From Bacteroidota bacterium (lineage in GTDB: Bacteria; Bacteroidota; Bacteroidia; Chitinophagales; Saprospiraceae): a DNA stretch of 42,211 nucleotides. Shown piece after piece: positions 15,965-24,781 of the stretch. The stretch lies in assembly GCA_024642705.1 (NCBI GenBank), contig JAHEAQ010000040.1, positions 1 to 42,211 of the forward strand, given 5' to 3'. A program made the position numbers and the translations under genes. The notes under the pieces are model-generated. The model saw only the letters and a program-made list of their open reading frames with translations. It ran no database searches and was not told the origin of the DNA. Each line of letters opens with the position of its first letter. The first letter of the stretch is position 1.

Positions 15965-18385
15965 ATGAAAAATCTTCTATTTATTACTATTTTATTCTTT
16001 TCGTTTATTACTGCAAAAGCTCAAAATGGAATAGTGAAGGGCAAAGTTGTTAATAACGAAAATATTGCTCAAGAATTCACCAATGTGCTTTTATTAAATG
16101 CTTCAGATTCCTCTTTAATTAAGGGAGTTGTTACCAATTACGACGGCGAATTCCTGTTTGAAAAACTAACAGAGGGAAAATATCTTGTGGAAGCATCACT
16201 CGTCGGTTTCTCAAATAGTTTTTCTTCCATTTTTAATTCAAAAAATGATGTAATTGATTTGGGAAGTATTACCATTTCTGAAGGTTTGGAATTATCTGAG
16301 GTTACTGTAGTGGCAAAGAAGCCTTTTATTGAAATGAAAGCTGACAAAATTATTGTAAATGTTGAAAACAGCGCTGTTAATGCGGGAAATTCTGCCTTAG
16401 AAGTTTTGCAAAAATCTCCTGGCGTGACTGTAGACAAAGACAATAATATAAGTTTGAGAGGTAAACAAGGCGTTCTTGTTACCATCAACGGAAAAAATCA
16501 ATACATGTCAGGGGACGAATTGAGTAGAATGCTGGAATCTATGCCAGCAGAAAACATCAAAAACATTGAGATTATTTCCAATCCTTCCGCAAAATTTGAT
16601 GCAGAAGGTAATTCTGGAATCATTAATATCAATTTAAAAAAGAATGAGAATTACGGTTATAATGGCTCCTTTAATGCAGGTTATAGACAAGGTGTGAAAG
16701 CTACTTATAACACTGGTCTTGATTTGAATTATCGATCTGAAAAGATAAACATTTATGGCTCTGGTAGTTTTTATGATTGGGGCGCATATCAAAATTTAGA
16801 TTTGTACCGAGTCATTCCTTTTGGAAACGGGCAAACTACCTTCGACCAACAAACCAATATGGACATGAACGGCTTGAGTGTTAATGGCAAAATTGGCCTA
16901 GATTACACCATATCGCCAAGTACGACCATAGGTTTATTGTTTAAAAATAATATTGGACAACGAAATATGGATAACTCAGGTATGACTAATATTTTCGGGG
17001 ACAATGCGCCTGGGTTTAGCAATTTGAGTGTTTCAAGTATATCAGGAAATGATTGGAATCAAAATTCATATAATGTTAACTTAATGCACAATTTCGATGA
17101 TAATGGAACTAATCTAACTTTTGACGCCGATTTATCCTTATACAACAGTGCAGGTTTAAATAATTACGACAACTTATATACTGATAGCAACGGAAATGAT
17201 GTTCAAAACCCATTCAAATTAAAGAATGACGAAAGTACTGATATCAAAATATTTGCAAGCAAATTAGATTTCTCAAAATCATTTACTTCGGGATACAAAA
17301 TAGATGTAGGTGCAAAAATAAGCATGGTAGAAACGGATAATGATACTAGATTCGAAGCTTTAGAAAATGATGTATGGGTAAATCAAGTCGACAGAACCAA
17401 TAATTTCATTTACAAAGAAAATGTTGCTGCAGCTTATGCTAATTTGGCAAAATCATTTGGCAAATTAAGTGTGCAAGCAGGCCTGAGAATGGAGCATACC
17501 TTAAGCGAAGGAAATTCAATGACTCTTGATGAAGTTGTCAGCAGGAAATATACTAACCTTTTCCCAAGTATAAGTTTATCACACATGGTAGGCAAAAACC
17601 ATAGTTTTAGTTATACCTATTCTAAAAGGTTGAATCGTCCGAATTACCAATCTTTGAATCCATTTGTTGGTTATCTTGATGATTACACTTTTGAAAAAGG
17701 AAATCCTTTCTTAAATCCACAATATTCAGATGCTTTCGGAATTAATTATGGCTTAGGACGTTCATTATTTATATCTGCAAATTATAGCTATACAAAAGAT
17801 GCCATCTCAGAAGTAATAGAGCAAATTTCTGATGAGAATAAAACATATCAAACCAACCAGAATTTGGACAATATGAATTCTGCAAGCCTAAGTATTACAG
17901 CGCCAATCACCTTAAAAGAATTCGGAGTTTCAAGAATTAATTTGACTGGATTTTATAACGATTTTCAATCTGCTATTCCTTCTGGAATTTTGGACAATCA
18001 AAGTTTTGGTTACAATGTATACATAGGAAATGAATTCAATTTACCTGCTGAAATTTCAATGGAACTTTCAGCAAATTATCAGTCTGGCTTAACTTACGGC
18101 TTATTCATTGTCACTCCTCAGTATGGTATTGATCTTGGGTTTTCCAAAACCATTTTAAAAGGAAAAGGAACATTAAAAATCGGCCTTGATGACGTCTTTA
18201 AAACTCGAAACAATAAAGTTTCAGTTTTACAAGATGACATAAACCTAAAAGTTCATAATATTAGAGATACTAGAAGAGCAAAAATAAATTTTGCTTATAA
18301 ATTCGGTAACAACAAAGTGAAAAGTGCAAGAAGGAGATCGACAGCAACAGAGGATGAAGAATCTAGAATTCAAAGCAACAATTAA
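15965..18385 (+). CDS. Outer-membrane beta-barrel receptor with carboxypeptidase-regulatory domain (TonB-dependent-receptor type)
   Basis: An 806-residue outer-membrane protein. A signal peptide covers residues 1-19 (ends AKAQN). Residues about 20-105 form a carboxypeptidase-regulatory-like domain (NGIVKGKVVNNENI...GEFLFEKLTEGKYLVEASLVGF). A plug domain follows (VLQKSPGVTVDKDNNISLRGKQGVLVTINGK, IKNIEIISNPSAKFDAEGNSGIININLKK), then an OMP_b-brl_3-like barrel with SFSYTYSKRLNRPNYQSLNPF and GNPFLNPQYSDAF. Members import unknown ligands or act in surface assembly; this type differs from SusC. The barrel ends in a charged tail (NNKVKSARRRSTATEDEESR) rather than a terminal aromatic, which is somewhat unusual. 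It stands alone, with no SusD partner. Confidence 0.92.
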   Translation: MKNLLFITILFFSFITAKAQNGIVKGKVVNNENIAQEFTNVLLLNASDSSLIKGVVTNYDGEFLFEKLTEGKYLVEASLVGFSNSFSSIFNSKNDVIDLGSITISEGLELSEVTVVAKKPFIEMKADKIIVNVENSAVNAGNSALEVLQKSPGVTVDKDNNISLRGKQGVLVTINGKNQYMSGDELSRMLESMPAENIKNIEIISNPSAKFDAEGNSGIININLKKNENYGYNGSFNAGYRQGVKATYNTGLDLNYRSEKINIYGSGSFYDWGAYQNLDLYRVIPFGNGQTTFDQQTNMDMNGLSVNGKIGLDYTISPSTTIGLLFKNNIGQRNMDNSGMTNIFGDNAPGFSNLSVSSISGNDWNQNSYNVNLMHNFDDNGTNLTFDADLSLYNSAGLNNYDNLYTDSNGNDVQNPFKLKNDESTDIKIFASKLDFSKSFTSGYKIDVGAKISMVETDNDTRFEALENDVWVNQVDRTNNFIYKENVAAAYANLAKSFGKLSVQAGLRMEHTLSEGNSMTLDEVVSRKYTNLFPSISLSHMVGKNHSFSYTYSKRLNRPNYQSLNPFVGYLDDYTFEKGNPFLNPQYSDAFGINYGLGRSLFISANYSYTKDAISEVIEQISDENKTYQTNQNLDNMNSASLSITAPITLKEFGVSRINLTGFYNDFQSAIPSGILDNQSFGYNVYIGNEFNLPAEISMELSANYQSGLTYGLFIVTPQYGIDLGFSKTILKGKGTLKIGLDDVFKTRNNKVSVLQDDINLKVHNIRDTRRAKINFAYKFGNNKVKSARRRSTATEDEESRIQSNN

Positions 18386-18397
18386 ATTAGTTGCTTT
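18372..18397 (+). terminator. Possible hairpin over the stop codon of the barrel gene
   Basis: aaagcaac (18372-18379) and gttgcttt (18390-18397) are exact reverse complements with a 10-base loop that contains the TAA stop. A short cttaatt stretch follows instead of a strong T-run, so it may be an RNA-stabilising stem rather than a terminator. Confidence 0.35.
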
Positions 18398-18871
18398 CTT
18401 AATTGATATTTGATATTTATAAAGGATGAAATTGTTCAGTAAAAGGTTTCGAAAGAACGACCTGTAAGGTCTATTTGCATAGGATATATTAATTCTACTT
18501 ATATGATTAAAATTGTTAGCTCATAGTAAATCATTTAGGTACAAAAGATATCTATTCATTTTTTGAGTGAGCAAAAAAACGAAACAAAAAACTCAGTTTT
18601 TCAAAGGCATTTTTCCTTATTTTTAAAGTTGAAGATTATTCTTTCGAGTAAGAATTCTTTTTATCTTGCAATATTCATTCCACAAGGAAAACCAACAAGA
18701 AAAAGCGGAAAATCGGTCCAAGGCTTCCCAATTTTCTGCGTTTTTTCTTCTTTTATGCTGTTGAAAAACGCCTCCTAAATGTAATTTCATAAAATAAAAT
18801 GAAATTGATATGAGTTATAATTCTTTTGCCAGTAAAATTAAAAAATCAATCTTATCGATCAATTATTTATT
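18386..18871. other. Gene-free region with an imperfect palindrome
   Basis: This is about 490 bases without a credible gene. At 18697-18749 an imperfect inverted repeat can form: aagaaaaagcggaaaat (18697-18713) against attttctgcgttttttctt (18731-18749), with gcggaaaat/attttctgc as the core. A short TTG-started frame at 18563-18778 crosses it and is not convincing. The palindromic segment is more GC-rich than its surroundings, as dispersed intergenic repeats often are. Confidence 0.4.
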
Positions 18872-19612
18872 TTAGATTCTATCAACCTTAATATTATACA
18901 ATTCAATTTTAGACAACTCTTCAAGATCTCCATTCTCGAAGGCTGTATCTAGATTCTCTAAAAGTATTGATCCATCAATTTTGGGTTTCATATTCACGCA
19001 ATCAACAAATCGCATTCCTTCTATTATCCTCTCATTATAACAAGTTCTAAAGCGCATTCCTCCGCCATCTGTAATATATTCATAACCCAGATAATCAATA
19101 AAATTCGTTTCAGTATTAAACCAATACATAAAATTATCATCATGATCTTTTCCACCTCCCTCTTCGTCAAATGAAACTCTGATTTTGTGGTATTTCACAC
19201 CATTAATTAATGATTCATTGACATATTCTGAATGAACTGCAGAATCATTTAACTTATATGGCAATTGAGCAAAATAAAAAACTGAGTTAATGGAGTTTTG
19301 ATATTTTGAAACCATGCTGTCAGGAATTTCTACTTGAATATCATTGACTAGCCTTACAAAGGAATCATTAGTGTACCTATCTTTTATAAAACCAATTGAA
19401 TCTTGAAATTGTCGCTGCAAATCAAAGGCCCCTCCATTTCTTGTACCGATGTATCTAATATTTCTAAAAACAAATGAGACTTCACTTGATTCGAAAATAT
19501 TGCCACCTGAGACTTTAATGGATTCATTTATAATTTTGGCACTTAAATTTTCTTCCTTGTAACAAGACAAGATAAAAAACAAACAAATTATAAAGACGAA
19601 AGATTTTTGCAT
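18872..19612 (-). CDS. Lipoprotein, DUF6503-like, unknown function
   Basis: A 246-residue lipoprotein. The ATG at 19612 is preferred because it gives a clean SPII signal, MQKSFVFIICLFFILSCYKEE, with Cys near residue 17; an upstream ATG at 19657 would add a Lys-rich leader. The body has SSEVSFVFRNIRYIGTRNGG, then NSVFYFAQLPYKLNDSAVHSEYV and a YHKIRVSFDEEGGGKDHDDNFMYWFN segment; it resembles the DUF6503 group of Bacteroidota beta-rich lipoproteins, which may bind lipids in a LolA-like fold. That assignment is from memory of the pattern, not a search. It is divergent from the GNAT gene. Confidence 0.75.
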   Translation of the reverse strand: MQKSFVFIICLFFILSCYKEENLSAKIINESIKVSGGNIFESSEVSFVFRNIRYIGTRNGGAFDLQRQFQDSIGFIKDRYTNDSFVRLVNDIQVEIPDSMVSKYQNSINSVFYFAQLPYKLNDSAVHSEYVNESLINGVKYHKIRVSFDEEGGGKDHDDNFMYWFNTETNFIDYLGYEYITDGGGMRFRTCYNERIIEGMRFVDCVNMKPKIDGSILLENLDTAFENGDLEELSKIELYNIKVDRI

Positions 19613-19720
19613 TAGATTTTTTTTTTGAATAAACGTTTTTTTTTGATAAAAGATCAAAACTAGTTATATTTTTAAACACCAAAGTGGAATAAAAAAGAAA
19701 AAATAGACTCAAAATTCAAA

Positions 19721-20275
19721 ATGATAAGTTATTCTATTGCCGAAGACAGAGATTTGTCGGGAATCTTGGAACTGCAAACTCAAAATTTAAAAATCAATTT
19801 ACAACCAAATGAAATTGAAAGAGAAGGATTTGTGACAGTTGTCCACACCATAGAATTATTGCGAAAAATGAATGCGCCATATCCCCATATAATTGCAAAA
19901 TCAGATCAAGAGGTTGTCGGATATGCCTTGGTTATGCAAAAAGAAATGGCTATCTATATTCCTATATTATCCAATTTATTTAAGCAATTAAAGACCATTA
20001 GGATTAAAGAAATGGCATTTGAGAACTATGCTTTTTTTGTAATGGGACAGATTTGCATTTCAAAAGACTATAGAAAAAAAGGACTTTTCAAAGGACTATA
20101 TACCGAAATGAAAGCAAGAATGAAAAAGGACTTCGATTATGTGGTAACAGAAGTAGCAATCGAAAATTCACGAAGCCTTAATGCACATCATGCGGCAGGA
20201 TTTACAACCATAAAGGAATACAAAGCGGAGGATGGCAGATCTTGGGCCATTGTGGCATTGGATTTAAATGAATAA
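19721..20275 (+). CDS. GNAT-family N-acetyltransferase
   Basis: A 184-residue protein with the GNAT order: an N-terminal beta-alpha (ISYSIAEDRDLSGILELQTQNL), VVGYALVMQKE on strand 4, then the acetyl-CoA-binding segment GQICISKDYRKKGLFKGLYTEMKARM (about residues 108-133), with the R/QxxGxG/A motif in the form RKKGLFKG. The NSRSLNAHHAAGFTTIKEY block is the usual C-terminal motif B. It acetylates an unknown small molecule or protein amine. It stands alone between a divergent lipoprotein gene and a long spacer. Confidence 0.88.
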   Translation: MISYSIAEDRDLSGILELQTQNLKINLQPNEIEREGFVTVVHTIELLRKMNAPYPHIIAKSDQEVVGYALVMQKEMAIYIPILSNLFKQLKTIRIKEMAFENYAFFVMGQICISKDYRKKGLFKGLYTEMKARMKKDFDYVVTEVAIENSRSLNAHHAAGFTTIKEYKAEDGRSWAIVALDLNE

Positions 20276-20601
20276 ATGTTTTCGGATAAATTAGCAAGAA
20301 GTAATCTGCCCCTACTAAATAAATTCTAAAATGGTTAAAAACTAAAATTTTCGATACCCTTACAAAATTAGTACTGAGTGAATAAATCTTAATAATTGAT
20401 CGTAGTTATTGTTTTTAAGTTCAATATATATATTAAAAACATAATATTCAAGGCTGCGATATTTCACATTATGCTGATTATCAGGCAAATATATTTTATT
20501 AGAAAAAATTATTTGGATTCCTTGTAAAATGGACTTCATGAAAAATAGTTTTATTTGAAACTTTCGTTATTTTTGCGCTTTATTTCAAACAAGCAAATTA
20601 A
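20276..20601. other. Non-coding spacer upstream of the TPR gene
   Basis: A 326-base AT-rich spacer with no gene or RNA that I can recognise. Its right end carries the likely promoter of the TPR/ribH unit (separate entry). Confidence 0.5.
20568..20575 (+). promoter_or_regulatory. Likely -7 promoter element of the TPR protein gene
   Basis: TATTTTTG matches the Bacteroidota consensus TAnnTTTG and is followed by cg, 27 bases before the ATG at 20602. I found no clean -33 TTG at the usual distance, so the call rests on the -7 element and position. Confidence 0.45.
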
Positions 20602-21279
20602 ATGGCTAGAAGAAAATCACAAAAAGACCAAGATGAAACTCTGGTTGATATAGTAGATGTAAGAGATCAGGCAGTAAGTTTTTACGACCACCATCAGAAA
20701 TTAATTATTGGTTTAGCGTCTGGATTGGTAATTCTAATTGCTGCATATTTAGCATATCAAATTCTGTACCTTACTCCCAGACAAAAGGATGCCCAATCAG
20801 CAATGTATATTGCAGAGTATCAATTCAGCAGAGATTCATTTGCATTAGCATTAGAAAATCCTGGACAAGAAGCACTAGGATTTTTGAACATTATGTCAAA
20901 GTTCAAGGGTACTGAACAAGCAAATACAGCTAAATACTATGCTGGAATATCTTATTTAAATTTAGGAAGGTTTGATGATGCAATTTCTATGTTAAATGCT
21001 TTCAAAGCACCTACTGACATTACACAAGCTACTAAATTTGGAGCTTTAGGAGATGCCCATTCTGAAAAAAAGGAATTTGATAAAGCTGAATCCTTTTATA
21101 AAAAGGCTGCAAATGCATCTGATAATGAATCTATTGCCCCTTATTACTTGCAAAAATTAGCTATGTTGTATCAATATCAAGGAAAAGAAACTGAAGCAGC
21201 ACAAATTTACAAGCAAATAACTGAGAAATATCCAGCAACTGAATGGGGAAAGGAAGCTGAGAAGTTTCTAGTTCAGTAA
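20602..21279 (+). CDS. TPR-repeat membrane-anchored protein
   Basis: A 225-residue protein with a basic N-terminus (MARRKSQKD), one membrane helix at about residues 34-56 (LIIGLASGLVILIAAYLAYQILYL) and tetratricopeptide-like helices after it: TAKYYAGISYLNLGRFDDAISMLNAF, GALGDAHSEKKEFDKAESFYKKAA and YYLQKLAMLYQYQGKETEAAQIYKQI. The topology is like YfgM, a membrane-anchored TPR protein that attends the Sec translocon, but homology to it is uncertain. It lies just before ribH and is separated from it by a strong terminator-like hairpin. Confidence 0.85.
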   Translation: MARRKSQKDQDETLVDIVDVRDQAVSFYDHHQKLIIGLASGLVILIAAYLAYQILYLTPRQKDAQSAMYIAEYQFSRDSFALALENPGQEALGFLNIMSKFKGTEQANTAKYYAGISYLNLGRFDDAISMLNAFKAPTDITQATKFGALGDAHSEKKEFDKAESFYKKAANASDNESIAPYYLQKLAMLYQYQGKETEAAQIYKQITEKYPATEWGKEAEKFLVQ

Positions 21280-21298
21280 GAATAATATATAATTTATT

Positions 21299-21333
21299 AA
21301 AAAAGGTTTAGTTTTGCACTAAACCTTTTTTTT
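21299..21333 (+). terminator. Strong intrinsic terminator directly abutting the ribH start codon
   Basis: The arm aaaaaaggtttagt (21299-21312) pairs exactly with actaaacctttttt (21318-21331) around a 5-base loop tttgc, and the descending arm ends in a continuous T-run up to 21333. This is a textbook terminator for the TPR gene, but it ends right before the ribH ATG at 21334, so it could also act as an attenuator or a translation-blocking hairpin. Confidence 0.85.
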
Positions 21334-21846
21334 ATGTCTAGTAAAGAGAAAAATCTATCTAAAATAGATGAAAATGTCCCATCTGCTTCAAAAATGAAAT
21401 TTGGAATCGTAGTATCTGAATGGAATGAAGCTATTACAAACAAACTCTATGAAGGATGTTTTGAAACTCTACTTTCTAATGGCGCATTAGAAAATAACAT
21501 CAACAAAATAAATGTTCCTGGTACTTTTGAATTACCTGTTGGTGCAAAAATGCTCTTGTCGATTGACAGCTATGATGCAATTATTTGTCTAGGATGTGTT
21601 ATCAAAGGCGAAACGAAACATGATGAATACATCAACCATGCAGTAGCCACGGGATTAGTAAATTTGGGGATTCTTTCAGGAAAACCAATAATTTTTGGGG
21701 TTTTGACACCTAATACAACAGAGCAGGCTGAAGATAGAGCCGGAGGTAGTTATGGGAACAAAGGAGTTGAAGCTGCAATAACAGCAATAAAAATGGCTGC
21801 CATTAAAATCGAGATGAAATCCCAAAAAACAAAAATCGGTTTTTAA
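21334..21846 (+). CDS. ribH: 6,7-dimethyl-8-ribityllumazine synthase
   Basis: This enzyme condenses 5-amino-6-ribitylamino-uracil with 3,4-dihydroxybutanone phosphate in the penultimate step of riboflavin synthesis. The 170-residue protein has the substrate-binding FGIVVSEWNEAIT, the NVPGTFELPVGAKML motif, CLGCVIKGETKHDEYI with the catalytic His, and FGVLTPNTTEQAEDRAGG. About 20 extra residues (MSSKEKNLSKIDENVPSASK) precede the core; similar leaders occur in Bacteroidota homologues, which supports this start rather than the internal Met21. It overlaps the next gene by one base. Confidence 0.96.
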   Translation: MSSKEKNLSKIDENVPSASKMKFGIVVSEWNEAITNKLYEGCFETLLSNGALENNINKINVPGTFELPVGAKMLLSIDSYDAIICLGCVIKGETKHDEYINHAVATGLVNLGILSGKPIIFGVLTPNTTEQAEDRAGGSYGNKGVEAAITAIKMAAIKIEMKSQKTKIGF

Positions 21847-22694
21847 TGAAAATTTCCACAGTCCATACTGGTTTTTTGAAGTTAGATGGTGGTGCGATGT
21901 TTGGAGTTGTACCCAAGCAATTGTGGAATAAATTGAATCCTTCTGACGAGAATAATATGTGCACATGGGCGATGCGTTGTCTTCTTCTTGAAACTGGAGA
22001 CCGGAAGATTTTGTTTGATACTGGAATGGGTAACAAACAGGATGAAAAATTTATGAATCACTTTGAACCTCACGGCCCTGGTGACCTTTTAGAATCTTTA
22101 AATTATTTAGGCCTTTCACCAGGTGATATTACCGATGTTTTCTTGACACATTATCATTTTGACCATGTAGGTGGAGCAATGGCGATTGAAGGAAATGAAA
22201 TTGTTCCTCAATTTTCAAATGCCACCTATTGGAGTAACGAAAAGCATCATGAATGGGCAATGAAATCAAATGCTAAGGAAAATGCTTCATTTCTAAAAGA
22301 AAATTTCGTTGGCTTGAGGGAAGAATCGAGAATGGAATTCATTGATGTCATCCAAAATATTGAGTGGATAAAAGGAATAAACATTCAATATTTTTATGGA
22401 CATACCGAAGCTATGATGGTTCCAATAATAACTATGCAAAATGGAACAAAATTCGCTTTTTGTGCAGATTTAATGCCTTCCTCATATCATATAAGAATTC
22501 CATATGTAATGGCCTATGATATAAGACCCTTAGATACGATAAAAGAAAAAAAAGATTTTTTAGATTTCGCTATAAATAACAATATTTATATTATTTTTGA
22601 GCACGATCCCATATATGAATGTGGTAAAGTTTCAAAAGATAATAAAGAAAGATATTATTTTAGTGAACTAATTTCGATTAAAGATGCGTTATGA
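21846..22694 (+). CDS. Metallo-beta-lactamase-fold hydrolase
   Basis: A 282-residue MBL-fold enzyme. The metal-binding motif HYHFDH occupies residues 102-107, with further likely ligands in FYGHTEAM, FCADLMP and FEHDP. LLLETGDRKILFDTGMGN is the usual early strand pair. The overall layout recalls the AHL-lactonase/YtnP branch of the superfamily, but substrate specificity cannot be read from these motifs. Its ATG overlaps the ribH stop by one base (TAATG), so it is translated from the ribH mRNA. Any link with riboflavin metabolism is unproven. Confidence 0.92.
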   Translation: MKISTVHTGFLKLDGGAMFGVVPKQLWNKLNPSDENNMCTWAMRCLLLETGDRKILFDTGMGNKQDEKFMNHFEPHGPGDLLESLNYLGLSPGDITDVFLTHYHFDHVGGAMAIEGNEIVPQFSNATYWSNEKHHEWAMKSNAKENASFLKENFVGLREESRMEFIDVIQNIEWIKGINIQYFYGHTEAMMVPIITMQNGTKFAFCADLMPSSYHIRIPYVMAYDIRPLDTIKEKKDFLDFAINNNIYIIFEHDPIYECGKVSKDNKERYYFSELISIKDAL

Positions 22695-22758
22695 AGATAT
22701 TCTTTGTTAGATATCTCGGATAATGATCTTTTGGACAATTGACAAAGTAATAATTACA

Positions 22759-22778
22759 GTGCGAAAGCACATTTTTTT
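22759..22778 (+). terminator. Candidate terminator after the MBL hydrolase
   Basis: gtgc (22759-22762), the GNRA-type tetraloop gaaa, and gcac (22767-22770) form a tight small hairpin, followed by a and seven T (22772-22778). The stem has only four pairs, but the stable loop and T-run argue for a terminator of the ribH-MBL unit. Confidence 0.5.
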
Positions 22779-22870
22779 AAAACCGAGATTATTATTTTTA
22801 AGCGCGACAAAAAATGGTTTTGCTTATGAAATTTTAACTCACATTTTTTAATCTTTTTATTTTTTTTATA

Positions 22871-23254
22871 ATGAATATTTTCGTAGCAAAACTTTCTTAT
22901 GACACAACAGAAGCTACCCTTTTAGAGGCTTTTGAAAAATTCGGCGAAGTCGATTCAGTTAAAGTTGTCATGGACAGAGAACAAGGTAGATCCAAAGGAT
23001 TCGGTTTCGTAGACATGCCTAATGATGATGAGGCATATGAAGCCATTAACGCACTTAACGAATCTACTATGGACGGTAGAGAAATCGTAGTCAAAAAATC
23101 TAAACCAAAAGATTCTGGTTTCGGCGGCGGCGGCGGCGGTAACAGAAGAGGCGGCGGCGGTGGCGGCGGCTTCAACAGAGGCGGCGGACGAGATGGAGGT
23201 AGAGACGGTGGTGGCCGTGATTACAACAGCAGAGGCGGAGGAAATAGATATTAA
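22871..23254 (+). CDS. RRM-type RNA-binding protein with RGG-like glycine-rich tail
   Basis: A 127-residue protein with one RNA-recognition motif (about residues 1-78): RNP2 is NIFVAKLSY and RNP1 is SKGFGFVDM, and the aromatic residues used for RNA stacking are kept. The tail (about 84-127) is Gly/Arg/Asn-rich with repeated GGG, NRRGG, FNRGG and GRDGG units. Such small bacterial RRM proteins bind single-stranded RNA, and are often cold-related; that role here is inference. The tail is encoded by a GGC-rich tract that stands out in this AT-rich DNA. A 176-base leader precedes it and a strong terminator follows. Confidence 0.95.
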   Translation: MNIFVAKLSYDTTEATLLEAFEKFGEVDSVKVVMDREQGRSKGFGFVDMPNDDEAYEAINALNESTMDGREIVVKKSKPKDSGFGGGGGGNRRGGGGGGGFNRGGGRDGGRDGGGRDYNSRGGGNRY

Positions 23255-23276
23255 TCTATATAAGAGCAAAAATAAG

Positions 23277-23308
23277 GGCTGATTCAAACGAATCAGCCTT
23301 TTTTTTTG
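23277..23308 (+). terminator. Intrinsic terminator of the RRM gene
   Basis: ggctgattc (23277-23285) pairs perfectly with gaatcagcc (23290-23298) around aaac, followed by ten T. This is a strong, GC-bearing terminator 23 bases after the RRM stop. The convergent PLP-enzyme gene ends shortly beyond it. Confidence 0.93.
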
Positions 23309-23344
23309 TTTTCACTTCAAGGATTTATAATATTTAGATTCAAA

Positions 23345-24778
23345 TTATTTATCTTTTCTTGTCATTTGATCCAGAAATTCGACAATCATTTCATCCAAGC
23401 TTCCTGAACCCTTAAGCTCTCCCATCATTCCATACAAAGCTGCAGATCTTGTTGAAGATTTGCCATTCTCTAAAGCTTTTTTCTGCAATTTTTTAAAACT
23501 ATTGTCAGGAAGTATTTTTTTTAGACTTTTTGCAGCAAATATTTGAATGTTTTTTTGAACAGATTTCAAATTTAACTTTTTTGCTTTTTTATAGGCTATT
23601 TCAAAATCATGTTTAAATTCATCAAAAACTTCAGCATGAATAGGTGAAATAGACATATGCAATGCTGGTGGAGATTGTTGTCTATCCATTAGCCAATTTA
23701 ATTCGTGCATCTCATCGCCAAGTTCATAAATGTCAAAATCTGTAGATTTAAAGGAAAAAACACACATATCAGGAGATGAAACAATTTCCAAATCGTCAAA
23801 GCTAGAAATATAATTTTGGTACTTTTCTGCGGTTTTCATCGAAACATCAACCAATTCTTCATATCCTTTTCTTCCTAACAATTGCAATACTGTCCATGCA
23901 ACAGCTATAGCACCTCCTGGTCTTGTACCCATTATAGAAGGCGACGCATAAATCCCTCCTGGCCAATCAGTGTATACATAAAATTGCGATTTCCTCAACT
24001 CTTCATTATTATAAATGATCACCGAGCATCCTTTAGAAGCAAAACCATATTTATGAATATCAGCACTTATGGAAGTCACCCCCTCTACACTCAGGTCGAA
24101 ATTGGGGAATTTTTTATTTTTTACAAATGGCAAAACAAATCCACCAACGCATGCATCAACGTGCAGTGGTACATTATTTTTTTTGGCAATTTTTCCAATT
24201 TCAGGAAGAGGATCAACCACTCCTTGCGGATAGGAGGGCGCTGAAGCCACAATCAAAATGGTATTATCGTTGATATGTTTTTCAATTTCAGACGCTTCTA
24301 CCCGGTAATCTTCTTGAACTGGAACAATAACTGATTTAATTCCAAAATAATCACATGCTTTATTAAACGCTGGATGTGCCGTTACTGGCATTATTAGTTC
24401 ACCTTTTTCAATATGTTTGTTCCGTTTAGCAAATTCTTTTGCTGCTTTTACGGCCATGAGTATGCTTTCTGTTCCACCACTTGTCATTAATCCAACAGCG
24501 TGATCAGGTGCATTTAATATAGATTTGCACATTTCAACCACCTCAATTTCCATTTTTCTTAAACTTGGAAAAGCTGAAGGATTTAAAGCATTCTCAGAAA
24601 AATATGTAGTATAAGCTCTTGATAAGATATCCGTAATTTTCGGGTCTGCATAATACACGTAACTAAATGCCCTACCCTTTTTCCATTGCAAATCATTTGA
24701 TTTGATTGAATCTAATTCTTTAAATAATTCTTCCGCACCTATTCCCTCATCTGGGAATTCAAACTTATTATTCATCAT
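23345..24778 (-). CDS. PLP-dependent lyase/decarboxylase, sphingosine-1-phosphate-lyase-like
   Basis: A 477-residue fold-type I PLP enzyme. The cofactor region has GLMTSGGTESILMAV (97-110), the PLP-contacting HVDACVGGF (D208) and the Schiff-base Lys K243 in SADIHKYGFASKG. A C-terminal ALYGMMGELKGSGSLDEMIVEFLDQM segment resembles the end of sphingosine-1-phosphate lyases more than glutamate decarboxylases. S1P lyases cleave long-chain-base phosphates to a fatty aldehyde and phosphoethanolamine, and many Bacteroidota make sphingolipids; use of that substrate here is inference. The start lies 3 bases after the stop of the DUF819 gene, so the two are one transcription unit. Confidence 0.88.
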   Translation of the reverse strand: MMNNKFEFPDEGIGAEELFKELDSIKSNDLQWKKGRAFSYVYYADPKITDILSRAYTTYFSENALNPSAFPSLRKMEIEVVEMCKSILNAPDHAVGLMTSGGTESILMAVKAAKEFAKRNKHIEKGELIMPVTAHPAFNKACDYFGIKSVIVPVQEDYRVEASEIEKHINDNTILIVASAPSYPQGVVDPLPEIGKIAKKNNVPLHVDACVGGFVLPFVKNKKFPNFDLSVEGVTSISADIHKYGFASKGCSVIIYNNEELRKSQFYVYTDWPGGIYASPSIMGTRPGGAIAVAWTVLQLLGRKGYEELVDVSMKTAEKYQNYISSFDDLEIVSSPDMCVFSFKSTDFDIYELGDEMHELNWLMDRQQSPPALHMSISPIHAEVFDEFKHDFEIAYKKAKKLNLKSVQKNIQIFAAKSLKKILPDNSFKKLQKKALENGKSSTRSAALYGMMGELKGSGSLDEMIVEFLDQMTRKDK

Positions 24779-24781
24779 AAT

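Noticed and set aside
18563-18778. A 71-codon frame on the plus strand in the gap after the barrel gene
   Set aside because: It starts with TTG, has no recognisable domain and runs through an inverted repeat; it is better explained as repeat DNA.
22897-23287. Long minus-strand frames rich in Pro and Ala opposite the RRM gene
   Set aside because: They are mirrors of the GGC-rich RGG tail and RRM coding sequence, which is clearly the real gene.
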